64,000 bases of DNA from Streptomyces xylophagus (GTDB lineage: Bacteria; Actinomycetota; Actinomycetes; Streptomycetales; Streptomycetaceae). The notes under the pieces were generated by a model. It made no database searches. It worked only from the letters and a program-made list of their open reading frames with translations, and was not told the origin of the DNA. Location of the stretch: assembly GCF_000716435.1 (NCBI RefSeq), contig NZ_JNWO01000020.1, positions 124,001 through 188,000 on the forward strand, in the 5' to 3' direction. Each line of letters starts with the position of its first letter. Within the stretch, counting starts at the first letter, position 1. Shown one piece after another: positions 18,773 through 30,759 of the stretch. The translations under genes were made by a program, and so were the position numbers.

Positions 18773-19917
18773 AGATAGACCTCACCGACACCACTGCCAG
18801 CAAGATCAACAAGGGGCTGGTGCAAGCCCGCCGCGCCATCGGGACCCCGGCCGTCGGCATGGTGCTCACCCTCGTCGTCGTCACGGACGAGGAGAACGCC
18901 TACGACGCCCTGAAGGCCGCCAGCGACGCGTCGCGCGAGCACCCCTCCCGCAAGCTCGTCGTCATCAAGCGCGTCTCGCGCTCGCCCCGGGACCGCACCC
19001 AGTCCCGCCTCGACGCCGAGGTACGGGTGGGCACGGACGCGGGCAGCGGCGAGACGGTCGTCCTGCGGCTGTACGGCGAGGTCTCCGACCACGCCCAGTC
19101 CGTGGTGCTGCCGCTGCTGCTGCCGGACGCGCCGGTGGTGGTCTGGTGGTCGGTGGACGCGCCGCGCGACCCGTCGAGCGACCCGCTGGGCGCCCTGAGC
19201 CAGCGCCGGGTCACCGACAGCTACGCGGCGGAGAAGCCCGTCGACGAGCTGCGGTCCCGCGCCGAGAGCTACGAGCCGGGTGACACCGACCTGGCCTGGG
19301 CCCGGATCACCCCGTGGCGTTCGATGCTGGCCGCCGCGCTCGACCAGGTCGACTCGGAGATCGTCTCCGTCGAGGTGGCGGGCGAGGAGTCCAACCCGAG
19401 CGTCGAACTGCTCGCGATGTGGCTCGCCGACCGCCTCCATGTGCATGTCCGGCGGGCGATCTCCGCGGGTCCCGGTCTGACCCAGGTGCGCCTGGAGACG
19501 TCCGGCGGCCCCATCACGCTGCACCGGTCGGACGGGGCTATGGCCACGCTGGCGCTGCCCGGCCAGCCGGACCGCGCGGTGGCGCTCAAACGCCGCGAGA
19601 CGTCCGAGCTGCTCGCGGAGGAGCTGCGCAGGCTCGACCCGGACGACACGTACGCGTCCGCGCTGCGGTTCGGCGTGGACCGGCTGGGCGGCATCCAGTC
19701 GGCGGCGGAGCGGGCCGAGGCGGCGGCTCAGCCGGTGCCGGCGCTGCCGGTGCGCGCGGTACCGGAGGCGGCGCCCGCGTCGGCTCCGGCGTCGACCTCG
19801 GCCTCCGCTTCGGCTGGGGCTTCGGCTTCGGCTTCGGCTTCGGCTTCGGCGGACCAGGGCGACAGCGACCGGCCGACTCCCGCGAAGATGCCCCCGGTCA
19901 AGAAGCAAGAAGGCTGA
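18769..19917 (+). CDS. opcA: Glucose-6-phosphate dehydrogenase assembly/activator protein OpcA
   Basis: 382-residue OpcA. Family blocks include VGMVLTLVVVTDEENAYDAL, LPDAPVVVWWSVDAPRDP, DTDLAWARITPWRSMLAAALD and the C-terminal ELLAEELRRLDPDDTYASAL. OpcA proteins support assembly and allosteric activation of G6PDH, which fits its overlap with zwf. The last 60 residues form an Ala/Ser/Pro-rich tail (SASASAGASASASASASA) outside the conserved domain, encoded partly by five tandem TTCGGC hexamers. The tail is probably disordered and may vary in length between strains. The next gene, pgl, begins six bases later. Confidence 0.94.
   Translation: MKIDLTDTTASKINKGLVQARRAIGTPAVGMVLTLVVVTDEENAYDALKAASDASREHPSRKLVVIKRVSRSPRDRTQSRLDAEVRVGTDAGSGETVVLRLYGEVSDHAQSVVLPLLLPDAPVVVWWSVDAPRDPSSDPLGALSQRRVTDSYAAEKPVDELRSRAESYEPGDTDLAWARITPWRSMLAAALDQVDSEIVSVEVAGEESNPSVELLAMWLADRLHVHVRRAISAGPGLTQVRLETSGGPITLHRSDGAMATLALPGQPDRAVALKRRETSELLAEELRRLDPDDTYASALRFGVDRLGGIQSAAERAEAAAQPVPALPVRAVPEAAPASAPASTSASASAGASASASASASADQGDSDRPTPAKMPPVKKQEG
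19821..19850. repeat. (TTCGGC)5 hexanucleotide tandem repeat in opcA
   Basis: Five perfect copies of TTCGGC lie in the 3' part of opcA and encode alternating Ser and Ala in the protein tail, preceded by degenerate copies from about 19795. Because the unit is six bases, slippage would change tail length without shifting the frame. Confidence 0.9.
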
Positions 19918-19923
19918 TCCGCA

Positions 19924-22113
<2,190 letters not shown>

Positions 22114-22167
22114 TGCGACTTCAGCCTTCTTTCCTACCGACCTGGGGGCCGGTTCCAACCTAATTGA

Positions 22168-23436
22168 TCAGCCCGTGGCGCGAGCGGTCGTCCCGTTGTC
22201 CTCCGGTGCAACAACAGGTACGTCCGGCTTGACCGTGGGTATCAACGAGGCGACGGCCAGGCCGAAGAGGGCTGCCGCGAGCAGGGCGGGGCCGTTCAGT
22301 CCGTAGGTCCCTGCCACGGTTCCGCCGAGCAGGGCGCCGATCGGGGCCCCCGACGTCGAGGACGTGCGGAACGCGGAGGCGATGCGGCCGACCATGGCCG
22401 CGGGGCTGCGCTGCTGCATCAGGGTGACCTGGTTGACGTTCCACACCATGTTCATGGCGCCGAGCAGCAGCATGCCCGTGACCAGGGCGGCCAGGTGGCG
22501 GACGGTCCCGATGAGCAGCAGCGACGACGTCTGGACGCTCCCCGCGACCAGCAGCGCCCGGACCCGGCCGGTACGGCGCGCGATCCGCTGAGCGACGAAG
22601 CCCCCGGAGAAGCTGCCGATCGAGTACGCCGTCATCGCGGCGGCGTATCCGGCGTTGCCCGCGTCCAGCCAGCGCGTCACGTGCAGGACGAGTGTGGCGA
22701 TCAGGGCACCCATGCCGATGTTGCACAGCAGGGTGGCCACGCAGGTCGCGCGCAGCGCCCGGTCGCTCCACAGGGCGCGCAGGCCTTCCCCCATCTCCGT
22801 CCGGAGGGTGCTGCCGGCCGGGCGCGGCTCCCGCTCGGGTGGGCGGATACGCAAGGAGGCGACGAGGGCGGCGGCCAGGAGATAGGTGCTCGCGTCGGCC
22901 GCGAACGGCATGAAGGCGCCGGCTGTCAGCAACAGCGGCACGAGCGGGCCGGCCAGCAGACCGCCCGCGAGTTGCTGGCCGGTCATCAGCCGGGCGTTGG
23001 CGCTGCCCAACGCCTCGCGGTCCACCAGCGACGGCAGAAGGGCCGTGGAGGCGTTGTCGAAGAGGGTCTGGAGCGTGGTCAGACAGAAGGCGAGGGCGAG
23101 CAGCAGCGGGATCGAGGCGTGGCCGAGTCCGACGGCGAGCGCGAAGGAGGCGACGAGCAGCCCTCGTACCGAGTCCACCGCCCACATCGCTCGCCGTTGG
23201 TCCACCCGGTCCGCGACGGCCCCGCCCAGCAGTCCGAAGAGCAGCCAGGGAAGGTATCCGCAGGCAGTGACGGAGGCGATGACGAGCGGATCGTCCGTGA
23301 GCCGCACGGCAATCAGGGGCAGCGCGGCCGTACGCAGCGCATCCCCGAACCGCGAGATCACGGCGGCACTCCACAGCCGCCCGAACCCCCCGCGCCACGC
23401 GGGCACATGACCGCCCGTCACCTCGACCGTCGTCAC
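22168..23436 (-). CDS. MFS transporter (EntS-like/MFS_3 family)
   Basis: 422-residue major facilitator with about twelve hydrophobic segments. The inter-helix motif DRVDQRRAMWAVDSVRG (around residues 76-92) is the MFS motif A region. The layout, including FDNASTALLPSLVDREALGSANARL after the first five helices, is typical of the MFS_3/EntS-type exporters. These members export siderophores, macrolides or other small molecules; the substrate here is unknown. GTG start at 23436. It is transcribed in the same direction as the broken pgi, 54 bases upstream of its start, but there is no evidence of shared function. Confidence 0.9.
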   Translation of the reverse strand: MTTVEVTGGHVPAWRGGFGRLWSAAVISRFGDALRTAALPLIAVRLTDDPLVIASVTACGYLPWLLFGLLGGAVADRVDQRRAMWAVDSVRGLLVASFALAVGLGHASIPLLLALAFCLTTLQTLFDNASTALLPSLVDREALGSANARLMTGQQLAGGLLAGPLVPLLLTAGAFMPFAADASTYLLAAALVASLRIRPPEREPRPAGSTLRTEMGEGLRALWSDRALRATCVATLLCNIGMGALIATLVLHVTRWLDAGNAGYAAAMTAYSIGSFSGGFVAQRIARRTGRVRALLVAGSVQTSSLLLIGTVRHLAALVTGMLLLGAMNMVWNVNQVTLMQQRSPAAMVGRIASAFRTSSTSGAPIGALLGGTVAGTYGLNGPALLAAALFGLAVASLIPTVKPDVPVVAPEDNGTTARATG

Positions 23437-23568
23437 GACTCCCCCTCACGATTCGTCGATTCACAAACCGTAGAGGGCGCCACTGACAATCGGTCCGGAG
23501 CCGGTCGGCCGCCGGGGTGGGAAACAGCTCCGGCCAGACACCTTGTGGGCGTCCGGCCGGTTCAACTC

Positions 23569-23904
23569 CTAGATTTCTCCCCGCAGTTTGGCGAGCGCCT
23601 CGGCGAGGATCGCCTCGCCGTCCGCGTCGCTGCGCCGCTCCCGTACATACGCGAGGTGCGTCTTGTAGGGCTCGGTGCGCGGCGGGTCCGGCGGGTTGTC
23701 CCGGTCCTGTCCGGCGGGAAAGCCGCAGCGCGGGCAGTCCCAGGTGTCGGGGACCTGCGCGTCGCTGGCGAAGCTGGGCTGCGTCTCGTGCCCGTTGGAG
23801 CACCAGAAGGAGATGCGCAGCCGGGGCGCGGACTCGCCACGCTCGGCCTCGCCCATCGGCCCCGCCCCGACCCGGCTTCCACGGATCGCGTTGCCACTTG
23901 CCAC
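23569..23904 (-). CDS. rbpA: RNA polymerase-binding protein RbpA
   Basis: 111-residue RbpA, an actinobacterial protein that binds RNA polymerase and the principal sigma factor and stabilises the open promoter complex. The N-terminal tail MASGNAIRGSRVGAGPMGE is followed by the zinc/core domain with C35-SNGH39 and C57-PRC60, then the basic linker and C-terminal sigma-interacting helix EAILAEALAKLRGEI. All zinc ligands are present. GTG start at 23904 is preceded by GGGAG. The leader between secG and rbpA contains mutually exclusive inverted repeats (see 23976-24087). Confidence 0.95.
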   Translation of the reverse strand: MASGNAIRGSRVGAGPMGEAERGESAPRLRISFWCSNGHETQPSFASDAQVPDTWDCPRCGFPAGQDRDNPPDPPRTEPYKTHLAYVRERRSDADGEAILAEALAKLRGEI

Positions 23905-23975
23905 GGTCGTAACTCCCTGCGTGATGGTGCCGCGAAGCGAGTCGGCGTTTTCGCTCCGTTGCGAGCGCCTCAGTC

Positions 23976-24087
23976 TACGTAAGGCCCAACGCGCGTCCAG
24001 TGGTTGGAGTTACAGCCCCTACACCTAGACGCAAGCCCCATGATAGGCCGCGCTCAGCTGCGCGTACCGAACATGGGGCCTTACGTA
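23976..24087 (-). promoter_or_regulatory. Structured rbpA leader with competing inverted repeats
   Basis: On the minus strand the region between secG and rbpA contains segment A (TACGTAAGGCCCCATG, 24087-24072), segment B (CATGGGGC, 24042-24035) and segment C (GGGCCTTACGTA, 23987-23976). A can pair perfectly with B over 8 bases or with C over 12 bases. The two pairings share A's CCC, so they exclude each other. This resembles a switch-like leader, although a DNA operator or chance pairing in GC-rich sequence is possible. No gene lies here. Confidence 0.4.
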
Positions 24088-24112
24088 CAGAATGTGCGTA
24101 TGGAACGTGCGG

Positions 24113-24346
24113 TCAGTTCGTCTTCATCAGCAGGCCGAGCACGACGATGCAGGTGAACCACAGCAGACCGAGCGCCACGGTGATGCGGTCGAGGTTGCGC
24201 TCGGCCACCGAAGAACCACCGACGGACGACGACATTCCGCCACCGAACATGTCGGAGAGACCGCCGCCCTTGCCCTTGTGCATCAGCACCAGCAGCATCA
24301 GCAGCAGGCTGAAGACGATCAGGGCGATCGAGAACCCCAAAACCAC
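24113..24346 (-). CDS. secG: Preprotein translocase subunit SecG
   Basis: 77-residue membrane protein of the SecYEG channel. Two hydrophobic segments (residues about 2-21, ALIVFSLLLMLLVLM, and about 57-73, LLWFTCIVVLGLLM) flank the Gly-rich cytoplasmic loop KGKGGGLSDMFGGGMSSSVGG, the diagnostic SecG pattern. GTG at 24346 follows GAGGAAG at a usable distance. A GTG at 24388 would add 14 acidic, Ser-rich residues that are not conserved. Its position upstream of rbpA and downstream of tpiA on the same strand is normal for Streptomyces. Confidence 0.93.
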   Translation of the reverse strand: MVLGFSIALIVFSLLLMLLVLMHKGKGGGLSDMFGGGMSSSVGGSSVAERNLDRITVALGLLWFTCIVVLGLLMKTN

Positions 24347-24466
24347 GGCTGGACCAACTTCCTCGGATTCGGATGACGACAGGGGCACAGCGGCTGGCGC
24401 TATGCCCCCGCAAGGGTACGACGGATCGCCGCTACCGCATACTCACGGTTCGACTCGCCGGTCGAC

Positions 24467-25258
24467 TCACTGGTCGCGGAAGCGCGCGATCTTGACGAAC
24501 TCGTCTGCGTCCAGCGAGGCACCGCCGACCAGGGCGCCGTCGACGTCGGGCTGCGCCATGATCTCGGCGACGTTGCCGGACTTCACGGAGCCGCCGTACT
24601 GGATGCGGACCTGGTCGGCCAGCTCCTGCGTGTACAGCTCGGCGAGCTTGCCGCGGATGGCCTGGCAGACCTCCTGGGCGTCGCCGGCGCCGCAGACCTT
24701 GCCGGTGCCGATGGCCCACACGGGCTCGTAGGCGATGACGATCGACTCGGCCTGCTCGGCCGGGACGTCCTTGAGGCCGCCCTCGACCTGGGAGAGCGTG
24801 TGGGCGACGTGGTTGCCCGCCTCGCGGATGTCGAGTTCCTCACCGACGCACAGGATCGGCGTCAGGCCGTGCTTGTACGCGGCCTTGACCTTGGCGTTGA
24901 CGATCTCGTCGGTCTCCGCGTGGTACTGGCGGCGCTCGGAGTGGCCGATCGCCACGTACGTGCACTTCAGCTTGGCCAGCATCGCACCGGAGATCTCGCC
25001 GGTGTAGGCGCCGGAGTCGTGCGCCGAGATGTCCTGGGCGCCGTACTTGATCTTGAGCTTGTCGCCGTCGACCAGGGTCTGCACGGAGCGCAGGTCGGTG
25101 AAGGGCGGCAGGACGGCGACCTCGACGGCCTCGTAGTCCTTGTCCGCGAGGGCGAAGGCGAGCTTCTGGACGTGGGCGATGGCCTCGAGGTGGTTGAGGT
25201 TCATCTTCCAGTTGCCCGCCATGATCGGCGTGCGTCCAGAAGAAATAGATGGAGCCAT
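24467..25258 (-). CDS. tpiA: Triosephosphate isomerase
   Basis: 263-residue TIM-barrel enzyme interconverting dihydroxyacetone phosphate and glyceraldehyde-3-phosphate. The catalytic residues are present: K18 in NWKMN, H106 in IGHSERR and E178 in [10 protein letters not shown]. The phosphate-binding C-terminal loop [14 protein letters not shown] and GALVGGASL are also present. The ATG at 25258 lies five bases after the pgk stop, so pgk and tpiA are cotranscribed. The first ten residues are slightly longer than in some relatives. Nothing is missing. Confidence 0.97.
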   Translation of the reverse strand: MAPSISSGRTPIMAGNWKMNLNHLEAIAHVQKLAFALADKDYEAVEVAVLPPFTDLRSVQTLVDGDKLKIKYGAQDISAHDSGAYTGEISGAMLAKLKCTYVAIGHSERRQYHAETDEIVNAKVKAAYKHGLTPILCVGEELDIREAGNHVAHTLSQVEGGLKDVPAEQAESIVIAYEPVWAIGTGKVCGAGDAQEVCQAIRGKLAELYTQELADQVRIQYGGSVKSGNVAEIMAQPDVDGALVGGASLDADEFVKIARFRDQ

Positions 25259-25263
25259 TACGG

Positions 25264-26475
25264 TCAGTCCTCCAGTGCGGCGAGGCCGGGGAGCGTCTTG
25301 CCCTCGAGGTATTCGAGGGAGGCGCCGCCGCCGGTCGAGATGTGGCCGAATGCGGTCTCGTCGAAGCCCAGGATGCGGACGGCCGCGGCGGAGTCGCCAC
25401 CGCCGACGACCGTGAAGGCCGGGGAGTCGAGAAGGGCCTGGGCGACCGCCTTGGTGCCCTCGGCGTAGTCGGGGTGCTCGAAGACGCCCATCGGACCGTT
25501 CCAGAAGATGGTGGCCGCGTCGGCGAGCTTCGAGGCGTACAGGGCACCGGTCTCGGGACCGATGTCGAGGCCCATCTGGTCGGCGGGGATGGCGTCCGCG
25601 GCGACGGTGGTGGGGTTGGACGGGGCCTTCGTCTTCAGGTCCGGGAACCCGGCCGAGGTCACGACGTCGACCGGGACGACCAGCTCGACGCCGTTCTTCT
25701 CGGCGCGCTCGACGTACTCGGTGACGGCGGGCAGCTGGTCGTCCTGGACCAGGGAGGCGCCGATCTCGTAGCCCTTGGCCTTGAGGAAGGTGAAGGCCAT
25801 GCCGCCGCCGATGAGGATGCGGTCGGCCTTGCCGAGCAGTTGGTCGATGACGGCGAGCTTGTCGGAGACCTTGGAGCCGCCGAGGGCGACGACGTAGGGC
25901 CGCTTGACGTCCTCGGTGAGCTTCTTCAGGACGCCGACCTCGGTGGCGATGAGGTAGCCGGCGTAGTGCGGCAGACGGGCCGGCAGGTCGTACACGGAGG
26001 CGTGCTTGCGGTGCACGGCACCGAAACCGTCGCCTACGTAGATGTCCGCCAGGGCGGCGAGCTGGTCGGCGAACTCACCGCGCTCGACGTCGTCCTTGGA
26101 GGTCTCGCCCGGGTTGAAGCGCAGGTTCTCGATGACCGCGACCTGGCCGGGTTCGAGGCCGTTCACCGCGTCGTGGGCGGCGGGGCCGACGGTGTCCTGG
26201 GCGAACGCGACGGGCGCGCCGAGGAGTTCGGCGAGGCGCTCGGCGGGCTGCAGCAGGGAGAAGGCCGGGTCGGGGGCGCCCTTGGGGCGGCCGAGGTGCG
26301 AGGCGACGACGACCTTGGCGTCCGCCTCGACGAGGGCCTTGATCGTGGGCAGTACGGCGCGGATGCGGCCGTCGTCGGTGATGAGGCCGTCGGCCAGCGG
26401 GACGTTGAGGTCGGCGCGGACGAAGACCCGCTTGCCGGCCACGCCTTCGGCGAGAAGTTCGTCGATCGTCTTCAT
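25264..26475 (-). CDS. pgk: Phosphoglycerate kinase
   Basis: 403-residue kinase making ATP and 3-phosphoglycerate from 1,3-bisphosphoglycerate. The signature [13 protein letters not shown] near residue 16 and the [13 protein letters not shown] block are clear. The hinge and nucleotide site include [31 protein letters not shown] and [14 protein letters not shown]. The ATG at 26475 gives the conserved MKTIDELL; an in-frame ATG at 26535 would lie upstream in the spacer, next to the hairpin. It sits between gap and tpiA in the usual gap-pgk-tpiA order of Gram-positive bacteria. Confidence 0.97.
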   Translation of the reverse strand: MKTIDELLAEGVAGKRVFVRADLNVPLADGLITDDGRIRAVLPTIKALVEADAKVVVASHLGRPKGAPDPAFSLLQPAERLAELLGAPVAFAQDTVGPAAHDAVNGLEPGQVAVIENLRFNPGETSKDDVERGEFADQLAALADIYVGDGFGAVHRKHASVYDLPARLPHYAGYLIATEVGVLKKLTEDVKRPYVVALGGSKVSDKLAVIDQLLGKADRILIGGGMAFTFLKAKGYEIGASLVQDDQLPAVTEYVERAEKNGVELVVPVDVVTSAGFPDLKTKAPSNPTTVAADAIPADQMGLDIGPETGALYASKLADAATIFWNGPMGVFEHPDYAEGTKAVAQALLDSPAFTVVGGGDSAAAVRILGFDETAFGHISTGGGASLEYLEGKTLPGLAALED

Positions 26476-26535
26476 GAAAGGGACTCCTAGGGGGCTCTTC
26501 GGATCCGAGAGGGCTGATCGATCACTACGTAGCAC

Positions 26536-26572
26536 AGGGCTCGGACAGCGCGGCGTGCGCTGCCCGAGCCCT
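26536..26572 (-). terminator. Hairpin between gap and pgk
   Basis: AGGGCTCGGACAGCGC pairs with GCGCTGCCCGAGCCCT around a short GGCGT loop, with one mismatch. It lies 30 bases after the gap stop and 60 bases before the pgk start. It may terminate most gap transcripts or stabilise the gap mRNA 3' end, giving gap a separate expression level from pgk-tpiA. Confidence 0.75.
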
Positions 26573-26601
26573 GACTCACATCGAGTTGCCTGCTCTGGGA
26601 G

Positions 26602-27780
<1,179 letters not shown>

Positions 27781-27801
27781 TCATGACATCGTCACACCGA
27801 G

Positions 27802-30759
27802 TCAGCTCTTGAGGGCCGCCAGCGCCTTCTTGAGCAGGGCCGCCCGGTCGGCCGGTGCGGTGACCTGTTCCAGGCCGAAGCCGAGCAGCACGGTGCGGTC
27901 GGTGGTGATCGCGCCGTACGTCTGGAACAGGGCTCCGGTGCGGGTCCAGTCCTTCAGGACCGCCGGGCTGCCCGGGGGCGGTCCGGTGACGCTCCAGGCG
28001 CCGAGGGAGGTCTCGAAGCCCTCGGTCTGGGTCGCCGTGCCGCCGACCACGAGCGAGGCGTTGTCGGCGAGGACGCCATGGCCGCCGGAGCCCGGGTCGG
28101 TGATGTAACTGAGCGAGACCTCGACCGACTTGCCGGCGTAGGCGCTCAGGTCGAAGTTGACCTGCTGCCAGCCGTTGGAGGCGCCGGTGAAGCTGTTCCA
28201 CGAGCCGGTGGAGCCGGTCGCGGTGCAGCCGCTGGTGGCGAAGGTCAGGTAGTGCTTGAGCCACGGGTGCTCGGCGACCAGGAACCCGGCCTCGCACTCC
28301 GACGGCAGGGCGGTGCTGGTGGCGCCGCCCGCCTCCGGGAGCGTGGTCCAGTCGTCGGCGCCGGTGGTGTGGATCTCGACGACGGCGTGGTCGTAGCCGG
28401 GCTCGGTGTCCCACAGCAACTCGCTGCGCAGTGTGGGCTTGTCCGCCGCGCTCACCCCGGTGAGGTCGATGGTGCGGGTGAGGCGCTTGTAGGCGTCGTC
28501 GGTGTGGACGGCGGCGGCCATGTAGGAGCCCGCGTAGGGCCCGTACGGGTTGACGGTCCCGGCGAACTGGCCCGCCCCCGCGCTCGCGAACTGCGGGTAG
28601 GTGGCCGGGGACAGCGAGTCGGAGGTGACGCTGTAACTGCCCGCCCGGTCGAGCGGATTGCCGGGCGCGCCGCTGAGCGGCCCGATGAAGCCGGCGAGCT
28701 TGCCGGAGCCGGTGAAGCCGGTGGCCCCGGGGAGGGACGTACGCGAGTAGGCGCCCAGGTAGTACTGGCTGAAGTCGTTCGAGGGGGTGCCGTCGGCGAG
28801 GGCGACGGAGCCGCCGGCCTGCTCGCCGGCCTCGATCAGCTTGCCGCCCTCGTTGAGGAAGGCGCGCAGCTGGAGCTGGGTGTCGTTGCCCGGACCGCTC
28901 GGGCCCGAGTAGTGGACGACCGTCTTGAAGTGGTCGAGCACACCGAGCGCGTCGGGCGCGCCCTGGGTGGTGACGTCCCAGACGACCGCCTTGCGGCCGT
29001 TCGCCTTCAGCGCGTCGACGTAGGCCTGCGTCTGGGTGGCGGCAGCGCCCTCCTCGGCGACGACGAGGGTGTCGGCGGCAGGCCTCTTGGCCACCGTGTA
29101 CGTGAAGTGGGCGCTGGAGGTGCGCTTCCCGGCCTTCGTCTCACCGGTGAACCACACCTCGACCTTGTCGCCCGGGTCGCCGTCCTTGACCTTGGCCCGG
29201 TACTCGTCGAAGTACAGGTTGTCGTCCCCGCCGTAGGTCTGGCCGCCCTTCCAGGGCTTGAGCGCCATGTCCTGCGTACGGCCGCCGTTGACGCGGTACT
29301 TGAGCTCCTTGTCGCGCACGGACTTCCGTACGACGACGGCGACCTCCTGGTCGGCACCGCGCGAGTACGACGTCGGGAAGGCGGCGGGGGTGAAGTCGGC
29401 GGCGCTGAGGCCGACGGACGACTTCGGCTGGTCGGGGTGGACGGCCGTCTCGGCGACGGAGAGCGCGAAGGGGATGTTCTTCGCGAACTCGTCCTGGATC
29501 AGCTTCTCGTCGTCGGGGAAGTTGAAGACGGACTGGCAGTCGGCGGCGTTCCAGGCGTCGTTGGGGTCGATGTTCGACGCGGTCTGGCAGGTCGACATCT
29601 CCGGGGTGAACATCGACATGCCGTTGACGTTCGACGCGTGGCCGTCCGCCTCGCCGTTGGTCGTGTACAGCTCCGAGGAGACCTGTGAGTGGTAGCCGGG
29701 GATCGCCGGGTTGTCGGGCGTACCCGCGAGTGCCTTGTAGAGCACGTCGTCCGGGGTGGGTGTCGCCACCTGCCAGCCGACTCCGTAGAGGAGGAGTTCG
29801 GCGGCGGAGTGGTAGTTGATGCCGTAGCTGAAGCCGACGCGCTTCTCGAAGTTGTCGAGTGCCTGCGTCTCGGGCTCGGAGGCGGGAGCCGTGCCGCGGT
29901 AGGTCTCGCTCGTCGGGTTCGGGGACGAACCCTCGTCGTCGTAGCCCCACTTGTAGGCGAAGTTGCGGTTGAGGTCGACGCCGTCGCCGGTGGAGATGAC
30001 GCCGTCGCCGTTGACGTCCCGCAGGTTCTTGCGCCACAGACGGGTGTCGGAGTCCTTGAAGGTGTAGTCGTAGCCGTCCGGGTTGGCGGAGAGCACGAAC
30101 CACAGTTCCGTGGAGTCGACGATCTTCTTGATGCGCTTGTCGGTCTTGTAGTTGTCCAGGTAGTAGTGCATCAGCCGGCGGGTCATTTCCGGCGTGATCC
30201 ACTCGCGCGCGTGCTGGTTGGACACGTACAGCACCGAGGGCTTGGAGCCGTCCTTGGTCTTCTTCGCGTTCTTGGTCAGTTTGAGCGCGAGGATGTCCTG
30301 GCCGTCGATCGTCTTGCCGATGGATTCGACCTTGGTGAGACCGGGGTTGGCCTGCCCCGTCTTGACGATCTCCTCCTCCAGACCGCCGCTTCCGCTGTAC
30401 GGCCGGAACACGCCCTGCGCCGCGTCCTCGACGCGAGTCTCGGCCTTGGCCGAGAGGGTGTGCTCGGTGAGGTCGACGCCCTGCTTCTCCAGCTTCTGGG
30501 CCTGCTGGTCGGTGAGGTAGACCTCGACGGAGGTCTTGCCGGCCGCCGAGAACTTGTTGTCACCGAGTTCGTGGGCGTCCTGCCCCGCCTTCAGGAGCAG
30601 GGGTATCTGCTTCTGGGTGACATCGGCGTGGAAGACCTTGACCTCGTCCGGGTCGGCCTTCGTCGAACTCCCGCCCTGCGCCTGGGCGAGCGGTGCGATG
30701 CTCGCCCCTGCGATCAGGAGCGCGCCGACAGCGAGGATCGATCTCGCTCTGTGTCTCAT
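27802..30759 (-). CDS. Secreted zinc carboxypeptidase (M14 family) with large C-terminal region
   Basis: 985-residue exported metallopeptidase. A signal peptide occupies about 1-28 (RARSILAVGALLIAGASIAPLAQAQ). A propeptide-like region runs to about 120. The M14 domain follows, with zinc ligands H183 and E186 (NQHAREW) and H317 (NYHSAAE), substrate-binding NRNF (264-267) and catalytic E387 (FTPEMS). An EF-hand/dockerin-like calcium loop, DVNGDGVISTGDG (248-260), lies inside the domain. The C-terminal 500 residues contain beta-rich segments, including an immune-inhibitor-A-like stretch near FETSLGAWSV. ATG at 30759 follows GGGGGG; an upstream GTG adds 17 residues. Likely role: extracellular peptide breakdown. 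Typical of Streptomyces, and much longer than minimal M14 enzymes. Confidence 0.92.
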   Translation of the reverse strand: MRHRARSILAVGALLIAGASIAPLAQAQGGSSTKADPDEVKVFHADVTQKQIPLLLKAGQDAHELGDNKFSAAGKTSVEVYLTDQQAQKLEKQGVDLTEHTLSAKAETRVEDAAQGVFRPYSGSGGLEEEIVKTGQANPGLTKVESIGKTIDGQDILALKLTKNAKKTKDGSKPSVLYVSNQHAREWITPEMTRRLMHYYLDNYKTDKRIKKIVDSTELWFVLSANPDGYDYTFKDSDTRLWRKNLRDVNGDGVISTGDGVDLNRNFAYKWGYDDEGSSPNPTSETYRGTAPASEPETQALDNFEKRVGFSYGINYHSAAELLLYGVGWQVATPTPDDVLYKALAGTPDNPAIPGYHSQVSSELYTTNGEADGHASNVNGMSMFTPEMSTCQTASNIDPNDAWNAADCQSVFNFPDDEKLIQDEFAKNIPFALSVAETAVHPDQPKSSVGLSAADFTPAAFPTSYSRGADQEVAVVVRKSVRDKELKYRVNGGRTQDMALKPWKGGQTYGGDDNLYFDEYRAKVKDGDPGDKVEVWFTGETKAGKRTSSAHFTYTVAKRPAADTLVVAEEGAAATQTQAYVDALKANGRKAVVWDVTTQGAPDALGVLDHFKTVVHYSGPSGPGNDTQLQLRAFLNEGGKLIEAGEQAGGSVALADGTPSNDFSQYYLGAYSRTSLPGATGFTGSGKLAGFIGPLSGAPGNPLDRAGSYSVTSDSLSPATYPQFASAGAGQFAGTVNPYGPYAGSYMAAAVHTDDAYKRLTRTIDLTGVSAADKPTLRSELLWDTEPGYDHAVVEIHTTGADDWTTLPEAGGATSTALPSECEAGFLVAEHPWLKHYLTFATSGCTATGSTGSWNSFTGASNGWQQVNFDLSAYAGKSVEVSLSYITDPGSGGHGVLADNASLVVGGTATQTEGFETSLGAWSVTGPPPGSPAVLKDWTRTGALFQTYGAITTDRTVLLGFGLEQVTAPADRAALLKKALAALKS

